Below are positions 29,254-40,086 of a stretch of 64,000 nucleotides of DNA, one piece after another. Source of the stretch: Ornithinimicrobium cryptoxanthini (lineage in GTDB: Bacteria > Actinomycetota > Actinomycetes > Actinomycetales > Dermatophilaceae); NCBI RefSeq assembly GCF_023923205.1, contig NZ_CP099490.1:2666001-2730000 (forward strand), written 5' to 3'. Made by a program: the position numbers and the translations under genes. Below the pieces are notes generated by a model, which saw only the letters and a list, made by a program, of their open reading frames with translations, made no database searches and had not been told where the DNA came from. Positions within the stretch are counted from its first letter, which is position 1; each line of letters opens with the position of its first letter.

Positions 29254-31317
29254 TCACTCTCCGGGGACCGGAGTTGAGCGGTCCGCGAGTGCCTCCCAGA
29301 TCCGGCGAGCGGCTGGAGCAGCGATCTCCCCGCCGAACCCGCCCTGCTCGACAACCACCACGACGGCATACTCCGGTGCGGTCGTCGGACCGTAGGAGGC
29401 ATACCAGGCCGTCGACTTCTTGCCGAGACTCTCGGCCGATCCAGTCTTGCCTGCCACGGGATAGGCCTCCAGGTCGAACGTGGCGAACGCCGCTGCACCG
29501 GTGCCGATCGTGTTGACACCCTGCAGCCCGGACCGCACGATCTCCAGCGCTTCCGGGCTCACCCCGATGTCCCCGGCTGCAACCGGCTCGACGTCCTCCA
29601 CGAGCGTGCCTGCGGGAGTGCGGATCTCGTCGACCACCTGCGGCTCCCAGAGGGTCCCGCCATTGGCGATCGCAGCATAGATGACGCCCATCTGCAGCGG
29701 CGTCACCGCGACGTCGCCCTGCCCGATCGAGAAGTTGACGGCGTCGCCGGGACGGTACTGCCAGCCGTCGACGCAGTTCTCCCGCGCCAGCTGCTCGAGG
29801 AACTCGCGCCGCTCCTGGTCGGCCACCTCCGGATAGCCCGAGTCGGCGCGGGCACAGGTCTCCTCGCGGGTGGCCTCCCAGTAGGCACGCTTCCACTCCC
29901 GGCTCGGCACCCGCCCGATCGCCTCACCCGGCAGGTCCACGCCGGTGGGTCGTCCGAGCCCGAAGTCCTCGGCCGCGATCACCCACGGGTCGGTCAGGTC
30001 CGAGTCCTGCTCCAGCCCGCCCTGTCTGCGCCACTCGTCATAGGCCCACCCATAGAAGGCCGTGTCGCAGGAGACCTCCATGATCTGCTGCAGCGTCAGG
30101 TTGCCATGCGCCTGTGACTCAAAGTTGCTGAACTGGCGTCCACCGATGTTGACCGAGGCCGGGCAGGCATACTCCCGGTCGGGGTCGACCCCGCTGTCCA
30201 GCGCCGCCGGGAGGGACACGGCCTTGAAGGTCGAGGCCGGCGGGAAGGTCTCCCCCACGACCCGGTTGCGCAGCGGTTGACCGGCGGCGTCACTGGTCAG
30301 CTCGTCAAACTGCTCCTGGGTCACGCCGGTGGTCCAGACCGAGGGGTCGTATGTCGGCAGGCTGGCGGCGGCGACCACGCCGCCGGTGCGCACCTCAAGC
30401 ACCACAGCGGCGGCCGACTCCGCTGGCCACCCACGGGCCCGAGAGATGTTCACCGTGCTCACCAGGGTGCGTTCGACCTCAGCCTGGAGGTCGGGGTCCA
30501 GGTGGGTGATCAGGTCGTGACCGCTGACCGGATCGCTGTGATCGAGCTGCCCGGTGACCACACCCCGCGGATCCACCGTGACCGTGGTCAGCCCGGGGGT
30601 GCCCCGCAGCGCTGCGTCATAGCTGGACTCCAGACCGGCCCGGCCCACGAGGTCCTGGGCGGTGAGCTGCTCGTCGGCGTCGACCTCCGGCTGGGTGGGA
30701 CGCCCCAGATATCCCAGCAGGTGTGCGGCGTTGATGGACCCCGCCAGATAGGTGCGGACCGGTCGGGTGTCGACGGCCACGCCGGGGAAGGCCTCGGGAC
30801 GCTCGAGAATCGCCAGGGCAGACACCGGGTCGACGTCGAAGGCGATGGGGATCGGTTGGTAGGGCGACCCGGAGAAGCAGGAGGGCGCGGGTGGCGCGCC
30901 CTCGCTCCCGCAGACCCGGGTCCGCCCCCACAGCGACTCCACCGGCAGGTCCAGGCTGGCGGCCACCGACTCGATGAGGGCGCGACCCTCGTCGTCGGAC
31001 TCCAGGACCGTCTCGGGGTCGATGGTGACCACGGCGGTGGGGTCGTTGGCCACCAACGCGGTGCCGTCGGTGGCCAGGATCCGCCCGCGGAGTGCGGGTT
31101 CGCTGATCTCGCGGCTGCTCACCTCGGCCGCTGCGACCGCGAGCTCTGTGTGGTTGATCAGCTGCAGGTCCACCAGACGACCCGCCAGCACGCTGCCGAG
31201 CAGGAGGGCTACCGCAACCAGGCCCCAGAGCGGACGCAACGACCGGCGCCGACGCGCCACCGGCGGGCTGATCTGCGGCCGCGGGACACGGATCTGCGCC
31301 CGCCCGCCCCTGCGCAT
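29254..31317 (-). CDS. mrdA: Penicillin-binding protein 2 (cell elongation transpeptidase)
   Basis: 687 aa. Cytoplasmic basic tail, one TM segment (about 29-48), a pedestal domain, and a transpeptidase domain with S362-TFK, SCD and KTGSAES motifs. It cross-links peptidoglycan in the elongasome. It starts inside the mreD stop (TGATG). The frame is open upstream, but the overlap fixes the ATG. rodA, usually next, is not here: a convergent HNH gene ends 37 bp away. Confidence 0.93.
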   Translation of the reverse strand: MRRGGRAQIRVPRPQISPPVARRRRSLRPLWGLVAVALLLGSVLAGRLVDLQLINHTELAVAAAEVSSREISEPALRGRILATDGTALVANDPTAVVTIDPETVLESDDEGRALIESVAASLDLPVESLWGRTRVCGSEGAPPAPSCFSGSPYQPIPIAFDVDPVSALAILERPEAFPGVAVDTRPVRTYLAGSINAAHLLGYLGRPTQPEVDADEQLTAQDLVGRAGLESSYDAALRGTPGLTTVTVDPRGVVTGQLDHSDPVSGHDLITHLDPDLQAEVERTLVSTVNISRARGWPAESAAAVVLEVRTGGVVAAASLPTYDPSVWTTGVTQEQFDELTSDAAGQPLRNRVVGETFPPASTFKAVSLPAALDSGVDPDREYACPASVNIGGRQFSNFESQAHGNLTLQQIMEVSCDTAFYGWAYDEWRRQGGLEQDSDLTDPWVIAAEDFGLGRPTGVDLPGEAIGRVPSREWKRAYWEATREETCARADSGYPEVADQERREFLEQLARENCVDGWQYRPGDAVNFSIGQGDVAVTPLQMGVIYAAIANGGTLWEPQVVDEIRTPAGTLVEDVEPVAAGDIGVSPEALEIVRSGLQGVNTIGTGAAAFATFDLEAYPVAGKTGSAESLGKKSTAWYASYGPTTAPEYAVVVVVEQGGFGGEIAAPAARRIWEALADRSTPVPGE

Positions 31318-31805
31318 CACGCCCACCCTCGGCTCACCAGGACACGTTCGACGCCGAGGAGCAGCGGCAGGAGCAGGAGTGCGAAGAGTGCCGTGGCCGC
31401 CACCGACCAGAGGAGGTCCGCCGGGTGGGCAACGCCGACACCGGCTGCAGCCACCAGCCCACGGATCCCCTGAACCACCGCGGCCCCACCGACCGCGGCG
31501 ACCCACGGCACCAACGGCGACCACGGCAACCATGTCCTGGCGAGGCCGACCAGCATCCCGGCGAAGGCATAGCTCAGCGCCCCGGCCCCTAGCGGCTCAC
31601 CGCCAGGCGGCACCAGGTCGACCAGCCAGCCTCCGGCCAGTCCGACGAGCACCCCGGTCCACGGCCCGTGCACCAGGGCGGCCACCGCGACCACGAGGAG
31701 CACCAGGTCGGGCCGGCCCGGCATGCCGCTGGGGAACAGGACTGGCACGAGCACCGCGACGAGCAGCAGCACCGCGCGGGTCAGCACCGCCGGTAGCCTG
31801 CTCAT
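31317..31805 (-). CDS. mreD: Rod shape-determining protein MreD
   Basis: 162 aa with five to six membrane segments; GRPDLVLLVVAVAALVHGPW and GLAGGWLVDLVPPGGEPLGA are typical. It links MreC to the elongation machinery. 4-bp overlap with mreC. Confidence 0.9.
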   Translation of the reverse strand: MSRLPAVLTRAVLLLVAVLVPVLFPSGMPGRPDLVLLVVAVAALVHGPWTGVLVGLAGGWLVDLVPPGGEPLGAGALSYAFAGMLVGLARTWLPWSPLVPWVAAVGGAAVVQGIRGLVAAAGVGVAHPADLLWSVAATALFALLLLPLLLGVERVLVSRGWA

Positions 31806-32683
31806 GAGCCGGACTCCTCACCGAGCAGGACCACGGCCAGCAAGTCGAGGGTGTCAGCGTCCACGAACGGTCGGACCACGGCCGTGCGACCGAGCTGTCC
31901 GTCGTCGGGGTCGACCGAGGCGACAGTGCCGAGCGGGATGCCCGCGACATACGGGATGGAGTCCGGGCTGCCCAGCGTGGTGACGACATCGCCGACCTCG
32001 ATCTCGCTGTCCCCCAACGCGGTCAGGGTGAGCTGACCCGGTGGACGCGCGGGCAGCCCCGGGACGGGACGTCCGTCGACCGAGCCCAGCGCACGAGCAG
32101 CGCCGAAGCGCACGCCGACGACGACGTCCGAACCCCCCAGGACGACCACCTCGGCACTGGTGGGTGCGGTGCGCACCACCCGGCCGACGAGCCCGTCGGA
32201 ACTGATGACTGTCTGGTCGCGGGTGACACCGTCCTGCTCCCCTGCATCGATGGTGACCGTGCGGCCACCGACGGGTGCGCTGTCGGAGGAGAACCCGACC
32301 ACCCGGGCGGGCAGGAGGCGGTGCCCACCCCACCCGGCGGCCGACTGCTCGAGCTGCGACAGCTGACCAGCGGTCGACAGCTCCGCCTCCAGCTCCTTGA
32401 CACGGGCATCGAGCGCGTCACGCTCCCGGGTCACCTCGGTGAGCCGGTCGTCGGTCCACCCGGTCATCGCCGACTGGACGGGGGCAAAGACGGTCGCCGA
32501 GGCACGACGCAGGGGCTCGGTCACAGCCGGTCGGGCAAGGTCGGCCAGCATCACCAGCATGGTCAGGGCCAGCAGCGCGGCGACGAGGACGGTCCGGCCA
32601 CGCCCCGACGGCGCTCCCCCCGCGCCAGCACCTGTGTCCACAGGCGCGATGATACGGAAGGGTCCTTGCTGCGTGGTAGACAC
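31802..32683 (-). CDS. mreC: Rod shape-determining protein MreC
   Basis: 293 aa, GTG start. One TM segment (about 29-49), a coiled coil (DDRLTEVTRERDALDARVKE) and the beta-rich MreC domain (VTIDAGEQDGVTRDQTVISS, DGLVGRV). Scaffold that activates PBP2. 32 bp after mreB. Confidence 0.92.
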   Translation of the reverse strand: MSTTQQGPFRIIAPVDTGAGAGGAPSGRGRTVLVAALLALTMLVMLADLARPAVTEPLRRASATVFAPVQSAMTGWTDDRLTEVTRERDALDARVKELEAELSTAGQLSQLEQSAAGWGGHRLLPARVVGFSSDSAPVGGRTVTIDAGEQDGVTRDQTVISSDGLVGRVVRTAPTSAEVVVLGGSDVVVGVRFGAARALGSVDGRPVPGLPARPPGQLTLTALGDSEIEVGDVVTTLGSPDSIPYVAGIPLGTVASVDPDDGQLGRTAVVRPFVDADTLDLLAVVLLGEESGS

Positions 32684-32715
32684 GAGGGCGCGCTCGGTCA
32701 GCTGTGGGTGCCGGA

Positions 32716-33750
32716 CTACCTGCGGCGGGGGCCGACCAGCACGCGCTCGAGCGCCGCGAAGTCATCGACGCACGCACCGGCGCCGCGGATCACGGCGCGG
32801 GTGGGGTCGTCGGCCACGCGCACCGGCACCCCGAGCTCGCGGCGCAGACGCTCGTCGAGGCCGCGCAGCAGTGCCCCTCCACCGGTGAGCACGATCCCGT
32901 TGTCGAGGACGTCGCCGGACAGCTCGGGGGGGCAGATGTCGAGCACCGCCTTGACGACGTCGACAACCTGCAGGACCGGCGGCTCGATCATCCGGCGCAC
33001 CTCGGTCGAGGTCAGCGTGACCGTGCGCGGCAGACCGGTGCCCAGCACGCGGCCACGCACTCGCATGTCCAGCTCCTCCGTGAGGGGGTATGCCGAGCCG
33101 ATCGTCACCTTGATGTCCTGGGCTGATCGTTCGCCCAGGAGCAGGTCGTGGGTGGCCCGCACCCCGGCCACGATCGCCTCGTCCACCTCGTCACCACCGA
33201 CCCGCAGGCTGCGGGCGTTGACGATGCCGCCGAGACTGATCACGGCGACCTCGGTCGTGCCGCCGCCGATGTCCACGACGAGGCTCGCGGTCGCGTCGTG
33301 CACCGGCAGCCCCGCCCCGATGGCGGCGGCCATCGCCTCCTCCAGCACGAACACGCGCCGCGCACCAGAGTGCATCGCGGTGTCCTCGAGAGCCCGGCGC
33401 TCGACCGGGGTCACGCTGCTCGGCACACACACCACCATCCGGGGCCGGACCAACCGTGAGATCCGCAGCTGCTGGATGAAGTGGCTCAGCATCGACTCGG
33501 TCAGGTCGGCGTCGGTGACCACCCCGTCGACCAGGGGATGCACCGTCACGACCGACGCCGGTGTGCGGCCGAGCATCTCGACGGCGTCCTGACCTGCGGC
33601 CACCAGCTGCCCGCTGGTCGAGTCGACGGCCACCAGGGTTGGCTCGTCCAGCACGACGCCGCGGTCCTGTTGGTGGATCAGGGTGTTGCTCGAGCCCAGG
33701 TCGAGGGCCAGGTCACGACCCAGCAGGCTCAGTCCCCATCCGTTGCTCAC
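32716..33750 (-). CDS. mreB: Rod shape-determining protein MreB
   Basis: 344 aa. Actin-fold ATPase with phosphate 1 DLGSSNTLIH, phosphate 2 VVDIGGGTTEVAVISLGG, and the adenosine motif IVLTGGGALLRGLDE. It positions lateral wall synthesis, so the cells are probably rod-shaped. GTG start with TACGAT (33758-33763) ending 7 nt upstream. First gene of mreBCD-mrdA. Confidence 0.95.
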   Translation of the reverse strand: MSNGWGLSLLGRDLALDLGSSNTLIHQQDRGVVLDEPTLVAVDSTSGQLVAAGQDAVEMLGRTPASVVTVHPLVDGVVTDADLTESMLSHFIQQLRISRLVRPRMVVCVPSSVTPVERRALEDTAMHSGARRVFVLEEAMAAAIGAGLPVHDATASLVVDIGGGTTEVAVISLGGIVNARSLRVGGDEVDEAIVAGVRATHDLLLGERSAQDIKVTIGSAYPLTEELDMRVRGRVLGTGLPRTVTLTSTEVRRMIEPPVLQVVDVVKAVLDICPPELSGDVLDNGIVLTGGGALLRGLDERLRRELGVPVRVADDPTRAVIRGAGACVDDFAALERVLVGPRRR

Positions 33751-33779
33751 GCGGTCGATCGTATGCGAGGGTTCCTGCC

Positions 33780-34337
33780 ATGGACCCCTTCCCGCGCCTG
33801 GTGTCCGAGACCGTGACAGCGATGATCACTGCCGCGTGGCCCACGACGCCCGAGGAGTCGCAGGAGTGGCTGAGGCACCACGGGATCGACCCGGACACCG
33901 CCACCGAGCGAGCCCCGCGGGGCCTCAGTGGCAACTGGGACCGCGCCCGGACACTCGGCTGGGGCAGCGCGGACTCCGGCTGGGGCACCTTCCGGGGCGA
34001 GTTCGTCGGAGCAAACTGGTTCCTGTGGCGGGGGTCCTCCTCCGATGAGGTGATGGCCGCGGCCCATGCGTTGGCCGACCTCCTGACGCAGGCACACGGC
34101 GCACCGACGGAGGCGACCGAGTCCACGGAGCACGGCGGCACGTGGCTGTGGCAGCTGCCGGATCACGTGATCGACATGTACGCCTACCACGGACTCACCC
34201 GACCAGATGGTTTCCCTGCGGGCGATGCCTGCGTGCAGCTCCACGTCGACCTGCGCGAGCGCGCCGAGGCGCAGGAGGAGCACGCCCGGGCTCACCCTGC
34301 CGAGCGCCCCGCGCCCCTCACACCACCCGATCAGTAG
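33780..34337 (+). CDS. Uncharacterised protein
   Basis: 185 aa, soluble. Trp-rich stretches [19 protein letters not shown] and [15 protein letters not shown]; the tail is Glu/Ala/Pro-rich. No signal peptide or membrane segment. I do not recognise a functional family. It is divergent from mreB and its end overlaps the convergent pfk gene by 7 bp. Confidence 0.7.
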   Translation: MDPFPRLVSETVTAMITAAWPTTPEESQEWLRHHGIDPDTATERAPRGLSGNWDRARTLGWGSADSGWGTFRGEFVGANWFLWRGSSSDEVMAAAHALADLLTQAHGAPTEATESTEHGGTWLWQLPDHVIDMYAYHGLTRPDGFPAGDACVQLHVDLRERAEAQEEHARAHPAERPAPLTPPDQ

Positions 34338-35479
34338 AGGAACATCGGCTTGCCGCGCACGTGGCGGACCGTGGGACGGTAGTGCGGCGCGTCATACAGC
34401 TCATCGACGTCGACCCGCTTGACCCCCTCGCCGGTGACCGAGATCGGCACGCTGGAGTAGGAGCCGTTGCGCAGCGCGACCATCCGCCCGGTCGAGCCGT
34501 CGAGGGCCAGGTCAGCGGCCATCACCGCATAGTTCGTGGCCACCATGAGGTCCAGCGAGTCCGGTGATCCGGAGCGCATCAGATAGCCCACCTGCTGATA
34601 GACGATGCCCTCGCCCGTGCGCTCCTTGATCAGCTCTCCGGTGAGCTGCCCGATGCCGCCCAGCTTGCGGTGTCCGTAGGCGTCGGCCTCACCGGTGAGC
34701 ATCATCGCCCCGCCCGCCAGGGTCGCCCCCTCCGAGATGGTGACCATCGAGTAGTTGGACGGGTTCTTGGCCTTGTCGGCCATCAGCAGTTCGCAGACCC
34801 GGTCGATGTCGAAGGGCACCTCCGGGATCAGCGCCCGGTCCACGCCAGCCAGGTAGGCGGTGATCAGCGACGTCTCCCCGGAGTAGCGGCCGAACAGCTC
34901 GACGACCGCGATCCGCTCGTGCGAGCCGGTCGAGGTGCGCAGGTTGTGGATGAACTCCACCCCGCGCGTCACGGCCGTGGAGAAGCCGATGCAGTAGTCG
35001 GTCCCGTTGACGTCGTTGTCCATCGTCTTGGGGATGGCGATGGTCGGCACGCCCTCCTGATGCATCCGCAGACCGTAGGAGAGCGTGTCGTCGCCACCGA
35101 TCGGGATCAGCACGTCGATGCCGGCGTGCTCGATGACCTTGAGCGCGTGCGCGGTCAGATCGTGCGGCCCGTCGCCGCTGACCGAGTCAGCCAGGAAGTC
35201 GGGGACGTCCACGGCGCTGACCCTGCCGGGGTTGGTGCGCGAGCTGTGCAGGAACGTCCCACCGCTGCGATCCACCTTGCGCACCACGCCGGGGTCGAGA
35301 GTGATCAGGTGGTCCGCCACCGAGGCAGGATCGTCGGGGTTGGTGTTGAGCAGCCCGCCCCAGCCGCGGCGGATGCCCACGACCTCGTGGCCCTCCTCGT
35401 GCACCCGATTGACGACCGCCTTGATGCACGGGTTGAGCCCAGGGACGTCGCCGCCCCCCGTGAGTATGCCGATGCGCAC
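34331..35479 (-). CDS. 6-phosphofructokinase, probably PPi-dependent
   Basis: 382 aa. Phosphorylates fructose 6-phosphate. GGGDVPGLN (8-16), GGDDT (128-132) and PKTMDND (150-156) are the phosphoryl-donor and substrate loops. ATP enzymes of the E. coli type have Gly at the positions of D131 and K151; Asp and Lys at both are the hallmark of pyrophosphate-dependent enzymes, such as that of Amycolatopsis. GTG start with AGGAGG 9 nt upstream; the longer open frame has no comparable site. Confidence 0.9.
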   Translation of the reverse strand: MRIGILTGGGDVPGLNPCIKAVVNRVHEEGHEVVGIRRGWGGLLNTNPDDPASVADHLITLDPGVVRKVDRSGGTFLHSSRTNPGRVSAVDVPDFLADSVSGDGPHDLTAHALKVIEHAGIDVLIPIGGDDTLSYGLRMHQEGVPTIAIPKTMDNDVNGTDYCIGFSTAVTRGVEFIHNLRTSTGSHERIAVVELFGRYSGETSLITAYLAGVDRALIPEVPFDIDRVCELLMADKAKNPSNYSMVTISEGATLAGGAMMLTGEADAYGHRKLGGIGQLTGELIKERTGEGIVYQQVGYLMRSGSPDSLDLMVATNYAVMAADLALDGSTGRMVALRNGSYSSVPISVTGEGVKRVDVDELYDAPHYRPTVRHVRGKPMFLY

Positions 35480-35585
35480 GTCGACCTGCCTCCTGACCTC
35501 AGTGGGTGGCCAGCTCTGGCCACCTCCCGTCGAGCCTACCGAGACGGGAGTGGGCTCGTGGAGAAGAGTCGGGTCCCGGACGCTC

Positions 35586-37409
35586 TCACCGGCTGCGGCG
35601 CCACCAGGCGTAGGCCGCGAGGGACAGGGCCGCGACCCCCAGGGCACGCGCCGCCCTGGGTCGGACCCGAGACCGGTCGTCCGGATGGACACGTGCCCGA
35701 GCCGGATGGGTCGAGGACCCGACGGGCGGCACGTCGAGCTCGATGTCAGCGACCAGGACGAGCTGGGGCTCGTCGTCGATGCCGGGCACTCGACGACCGC
35801 CCAGCCACACGGTCCGCAGGTCCTGGCCCTCGATGTCGAGCACCGCGATGTTGTTGTCGAACCACGGGCCGGCGACATCCCGCCATCGCAGGGGCGGATC
35901 GGGCACCCGGGCGGACCGCGCGAGCGCCGCGCCGAGCGGACGGGCGATGCCGTGTGCCACGAGCGCGAACGCGGCTCGCATCACCACCGGCATCGGGTTG
36001 CGGACCGGTGAGCAGACCAGCTGCAGGATCCGGGAGCCGCCGGTGCGCACCACCTCGGTGATGTAGGAGTGGTGCACGTCCCCGGACAGGAAGACCACCG
36101 AGGCCGGCGCGGTGCCCCGCCGTCCGTCGGCCACCTCCGTCACCATCGCGGCCACCCGCTCGAAGGACGCATGGAAGGCGGCCCAGTGCTCCAGGTCGAG
36201 CTCCTGCCTCAGCCACTCTCCGGGACGACGCCAGCGAGGGCCCCAGGCGCCGGCCACCACCGCCTCGTCCCAGGCCTCCAGGTGATGGATCCCCCGGGGG
36301 AGCAGGTAGGGCAGGGAGGTGCCGATCACGAGGTGCTCGACGTCACCGGTCAGCTGCTCGTCCAGCCACGACATCTCCGCCTCGTCGAGCATCGCCCGGT
36401 GCTCGGGGTCGAGGTTGCGCGCGGCGCGGGAGTCGACCACCACCAGGTGGGAGGAACCTCCCAGTGGGTGGGTGTAGGACCACCGGTAGGACAGCGGGTC
36501 CCGGTCGGCCCGCTCGGCGAAGGCGTCCACCGCGTCGGTGAGATCGACCTCCCGCCCGGGATGCTCGGCCTGCCGGCGCTGCAGCTCGTGCCACAGCGGG
36601 TCGCCTGCCCGGGCCGACACCGACAGGTTGCCCAGGTGCTGGTAGACCCAGTAGGACCCGAGCCCGGCGACCACCCGCCCGTGCCACCAGGAGGTCTGCT
36701 CCATCTCCTCGCGCCAGGCCAGCGAGGTGTTCCAGTCGTCCCGGATGTCATGGTCGTCGAAGATCATCAGGCTGGGCAGCCAGGAGAACAGCCAGCGCAG
36801 GGGCGGCTCGGTCCAGGCGAGCTGGTAGAGGTGGGCGTACTCCTCGTAGTCGGCCAGCTCCGCGCCAGGTTCCTCCTGCAGGCTGCGCCGGGAGGCGATG
36901 AACTCCCGCATCGCAGCGCTCGTGGAGTCGGCGTAGACCTGGTCGCCCAGGAGCAGGAGCAGGTCCGGTTCGACGCCGAGCGGCCCGGGCTCTCCCGCGC
37001 GCAGGGACAGGGCGTAGGTGCGGAGGGCGTCCACCCCGTGGCTGGTCTCGTGGACCAGGTCGTGCGGCACGCTGGTGCGGCACGAGCCGAACGCCAGCCG
37101 CACCGGGCCGCCTGGCGGGCTGGTCGCCAGGTGCGGCGCGGGGAACGGGTCCGCCGGCTGCGGCCAGACCACCTGGTCATCGAGGAGCACCTGGTATGCC
37201 GACCGCTCACCCGGATGCAGGCCGGTCACCTCGACCAGGGCGTAGTGGTGACCGTGGACGCCGAAGGTGGGCGCCCGCCATCCCTGCTCCCCGTCGCGCC
37301 CCGGCAGCCGGACGGTGACCACGCCCGCAGCGGCCGTCTCGACCCAGATGGCCGCGCTGTCACCGTCGACATGGCGCACCATCGGTCCCAGAACGAGCAA
37401 CGTCTCCAC
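35586..37409 (-). CDS. PhoD-like metallophosphatase
   Basis: 607 aa. An N-terminal fibronectin-like domain ([18 protein letters not shown]) precedes the phosphatase domain with [28 protein letters not shown] and [11 protein letters not shown] metal motifs. A hydrophobic/basic C-terminus ([14 protein letters not shown]) may anchor it; there is no Tat signal, so it may be cytoplasmic, unlike classical PhoD. CAGACT (37417-37422) ends 7 nt before the GTG. Confidence 0.85.
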   Translation of the reverse strand: METLLVLGPMVRHVDGDSAAIWVETAAAGVVTVRLPGRDGEQGWRAPTFGVHGHHYALVEVTGLHPGERSAYQVLLDDQVVWPQPADPFPAPHLATSPPGGPVRLAFGSCRTSVPHDLVHETSHGVDALRTYALSLRAGEPGPLGVEPDLLLLLGDQVYADSTSAAMREFIASRRSLQEEPGAELADYEEYAHLYQLAWTEPPLRWLFSWLPSLMIFDDHDIRDDWNTSLAWREEMEQTSWWHGRVVAGLGSYWVYQHLGNLSVSARAGDPLWHELQRRQAEHPGREVDLTDAVDAFAERADRDPLSYRWSYTHPLGGSSHLVVVDSRAARNLDPEHRAMLDEAEMSWLDEQLTGDVEHLVIGTSLPYLLPRGIHHLEAWDEAVVAGAWGPRWRRPGEWLRQELDLEHWAAFHASFERVAAMVTEVADGRRGTAPASVVFLSGDVHHSYITEVVRTGGSRILQLVCSPVRNPMPVVMRAAFALVAHGIARPLGAALARSARVPDPPLRWRDVAGPWFDNNIAVLDIEGQDLRTVWLGGRRVPGIDDEPQLVLVADIELDVPPVGSSTHPARARVHPDDRSRVRPRAARALGVAALSLAAYAWWRRSR

Positions 37410-37490
37410 GCCTCCCAGTCTGGTGGGCTGCGGGCGCGGAGGCCACCCGGCCCTCGATAGGATGCCTGAGCCCGCCTAGGGAGGGACCAG

Positions 37491-39542
37491 ATGACCGCAC
37501 CCACGGCATACACCATGACCGCGGAGCACCGCAGGGTCTTCATCGGGCTGATGCTCGGCATGTTCGTCGCCTCGATCAGCCAGACCATCGTCGGTCCGGC
37601 GATGCCGCGGATCGTGGCCGAGCTGGGCGGCATGGACCACTACAGCTGGGTCGCGACCGCGGCCATGCTGGTCTCGGCGATCGTGGTGCCGATCGTCGGC
37701 AAGCTCTCGGACATGTTCGGGCGGCGCGAGTTCTATCTGGCGGGCCTGGTCATCTTCATGGTCGGCTCGGTCATCTCCGGCCTCGCTCCCAACTTCTGGA
37801 CGCTGGTCGCCGGGCGGGCCGTGCAGGGCCTGGGGATGGGCACCCTCATGCCGTTGTCGCAGACCATCATCGGGGACATCATCCCGGCGCGGCAGCGCGG
37901 CAAGTACCAGGGCCTGATGGGTGCGGTCTTCGGCGTGACCTCGGTGGCCGGACCGATTGCCGGCGGGTTCATCACGGACGCCTGGGGGTGGCGCTGGCTG
38001 TTCTTCGCGGCGTTGCCCGTGGGCGTGGTCGCCGTCTTCATCATCAGCCGCTTCCTGCGTCTGGACCACGAGCCGACCCGCGGCCGGATCGACGTCCTGG
38101 GCATCGTGACGCTCACCCCCGCGCTGGTCGCGATCCTGCTGGCGACGTCCATGGCGGGCACGACCTATCCGTGGGGCTCGCCGGTCATCCTCGGCCTGTT
38201 CGCGGTGGGCGTGATCCTCCTGGTCAGCTTTGCCGTGGTGCAGACCCGCGCCGAGAACCCGCTGCTGCCGTTGGGGATGTTCCGCAACAGCATCTTCACC
38301 TGGTCCAACATCGCGGCGTTCGGGTTGGCGATGGTGATGTTCGGGGCCATCATCTATGTCCCGGTCTTCGCGCAGGGGGTGCTGGGCGTCAACGCCACCG
38401 AGTCCGGTCTGATCCTGATGCCGATGATGCTGGGCCTGATCGTGGTCGGCATCGTGACCGGATTCCTGGTCACCAAGACCGGCCGTTACAAGGAGTTCAT
38501 GCTGCTCGGGGTGGCGGTCGTCGCGATCGGGCTGTGGATGCTGACCCGTCTGGGCGTGGAGTCCTCCGAGTGGGAGCTGGCCGCCTCGACCGCGGTCATG
38601 GGCACCGGTCTCGGCCTGGCGATGCAGCAATACACCCTGGTCGTGCAGAACGCCGTCCCACGCTCTGCCCTCGGGGTCGCCACCGCGGCCCTGCAGTTCT
38701 TCCGCAACGTCGGCAACACCGTCGGCGTCGCCATCTTCGGGTCGGTGATGACCGCCGGCCTGGCGGGCGCGATCGCCTCCCACCTGCCGGTGGACGTTGT
38801 CGACGAGATGGGCGACCAGCTCCAGGACATCGACGCCGGCGCCGCCCTGGACCCTGCCGCCACGGTGGGTCTGTCGCCGGAGGTGCTCGCGGCGATTCGT
38901 GCGGGCCTGTCTGACCAGCTGCACGACGTCTTCCTGCTCGGGCTGCCGATCATGGTGGTGGTCTTCCTGGCCACCCTCGGCATCAGAGCAATCCCGCTGC
39001 GGGACACCGTGCACACTGGGGAAGAGGCCCAGCGGGAGTACCTCGACACCATGGCGCACGGGGCGCCGGCGGAGAGCTATGTGCCCGGGTTGCGGCACGA
39101 GGACGTCGGAGCCCGCACGCGCGAGCGGGTGCTCGGGATCCAGCTCGCGCTGCTGTCGCGGCAGGCCGGTCAGCAGGACCGCCCCTTCCTGACCCGGGCC
39201 GTCGCCGAGCTCGGTGAGGGTGACCTCGAGCGCGGGCGCCAGATGCTGCACCGCGCGGCGCTGATGCTCACCAGCGACGACGAGAAAGAGGCCGCCGCGG
39301 CCGAACGGTTTGCGGTCGAGCTCGGTCGCCGGGCCACCGCCTCGGGCGGGTTGCTCAGCGATCGGCTGCGCCAGGATCTGGCGGTGAGCGCGGCTGAACG
39401 CAGCCGCGACGAGGTGCTCTCGACCATTGAGCCGACGGTCGCCGAACGGCACACGGCCGTCGACCTGACCCAGGTGCGTCAGGCGGCCAGTGAACTGTCA
39501 GCCGCCCTGCTCGTGGATCTCGCTCCCGAGGCCGACGACTAA
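37491..39542 (+). CDS. MFS drug exporter of the DHA2 (14-TM) family
   Basis: 683 aa. Fourteen membrane segments over residues 15-510 with motif A GKLSDMFGRREF and motif C GPIAGGFITDAWGWRWLFF. A soluble, Glu/Arg-rich C-terminal extension of about 170 residues follows the last segment; its role is unknown. A GGGAGGGA site precedes the ATG. Substrate unknown. Confidence 0.88.
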   Translation: MTAPTAYTMTAEHRRVFIGLMLGMFVASISQTIVGPAMPRIVAELGGMDHYSWVATAAMLVSAIVVPIVGKLSDMFGRREFYLAGLVIFMVGSVISGLAPNFWTLVAGRAVQGLGMGTLMPLSQTIIGDIIPARQRGKYQGLMGAVFGVTSVAGPIAGGFITDAWGWRWLFFAALPVGVVAVFIISRFLRLDHEPTRGRIDVLGIVTLTPALVAILLATSMAGTTYPWGSPVILGLFAVGVILLVSFAVVQTRAENPLLPLGMFRNSIFTWSNIAAFGLAMVMFGAIIYVPVFAQGVLGVNATESGLILMPMMLGLIVVGIVTGFLVTKTGRYKEFMLLGVAVVAIGLWMLTRLGVESSEWELAASTAVMGTGLGLAMQQYTLVVQNAVPRSALGVATAALQFFRNVGNTVGVAIFGSVMTAGLAGAIASHLPVDVVDEMGDQLQDIDAGAALDPAATVGLSPEVLAAIRAGLSDQLHDVFLLGLPIMVVVFLATLGIRAIPLRDTVHTGEEAQREYLDTMAHGAPAESYVPGLRHEDVGARTRERVLGIQLALLSRQAGQQDRPFLTRAVAELGEGDLERGRQMLHRAALMLTSDDEKEAAAAERFAVELGRRATASGGLLSDRLRQDLAVSAAERSRDEVLSTIEPTVAERHTAVDLTQVRQAASELSAALLVDLAPEADD

Positions 39543-39550
39543 CGCCCGGC

Positions 39551-39982
39551 TCAGCCCAGCTCTGGGAACCAGATCGCGATCTCGCGGGCGGAAGACTCCG
39601 GGGAGTCAGAACCGTGCACGATGTTCTGCTGGACCTTCAGGCCCCAGTCGCGCCCGAGGTCCCCGCGGATCGTTCCCGGGAGGGCCGCTGTCGGGTCGGT
39701 GGCACCCGCGAGCGCGCGGAAACCGGCGATGCAGCCGTGTCCCTCGATCACGACCGCGGTGACCGGGCCGGAGGACATGAACTCGACCAGCGGCTCATAG
39801 AAGGGCTTGCCCTCGTGCTCGGCGTAGTGGGTCGCCAGCTGCTCCGCGGTGGGCGTGGTGACCGCGAGCGCGACCAGGGTGTAGCCCTTGGCCTCGATGC
39901 GGCGCAGCACCTCCCCGCTGAGACCCCGACGATAGCCGTCGGGCTTGACCAGGACCAGGGATCGCTCGATCTGCTCATTCAC
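39551..39982 (-). CDS. ndk: Nucleoside diphosphate kinase
   Basis: 143 aa, GTG start. Balances NTP pools by phosphate transfer through H123 in NIVHGSDSPESSAREI. VLVKPDGYRRG is the N-terminal signature. TAGGGT (39990-39995) ends 7 nt before the GTG. In many relatives ndk closes the folC-DUF4233 operon; here it is separate. Confidence 0.95.
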   Translation of the reverse strand: MNEQIERSLVLVKPDGYRRGLSGEVLRRIEAKGYTLVALAVTTPTAEQLATHYAEHEGKPFYEPLVEFMSSGPVTAVVIEGHGCIAGFRALAGATDPTAALPGTIRGDLGRDWGLKVQQNIVHGSDSPESSAREIAIWFPELG

Positions 39983-40086
39983 GGCGCCCACCCTACCTAT
40001 CGCCAACCCCCTGTCGTTCATCCTGGCCGAGCACGGCAGGCGGTCCGGCGCGCACGGCATACAGCCCGAGCTTCTTCACCCGCAGG

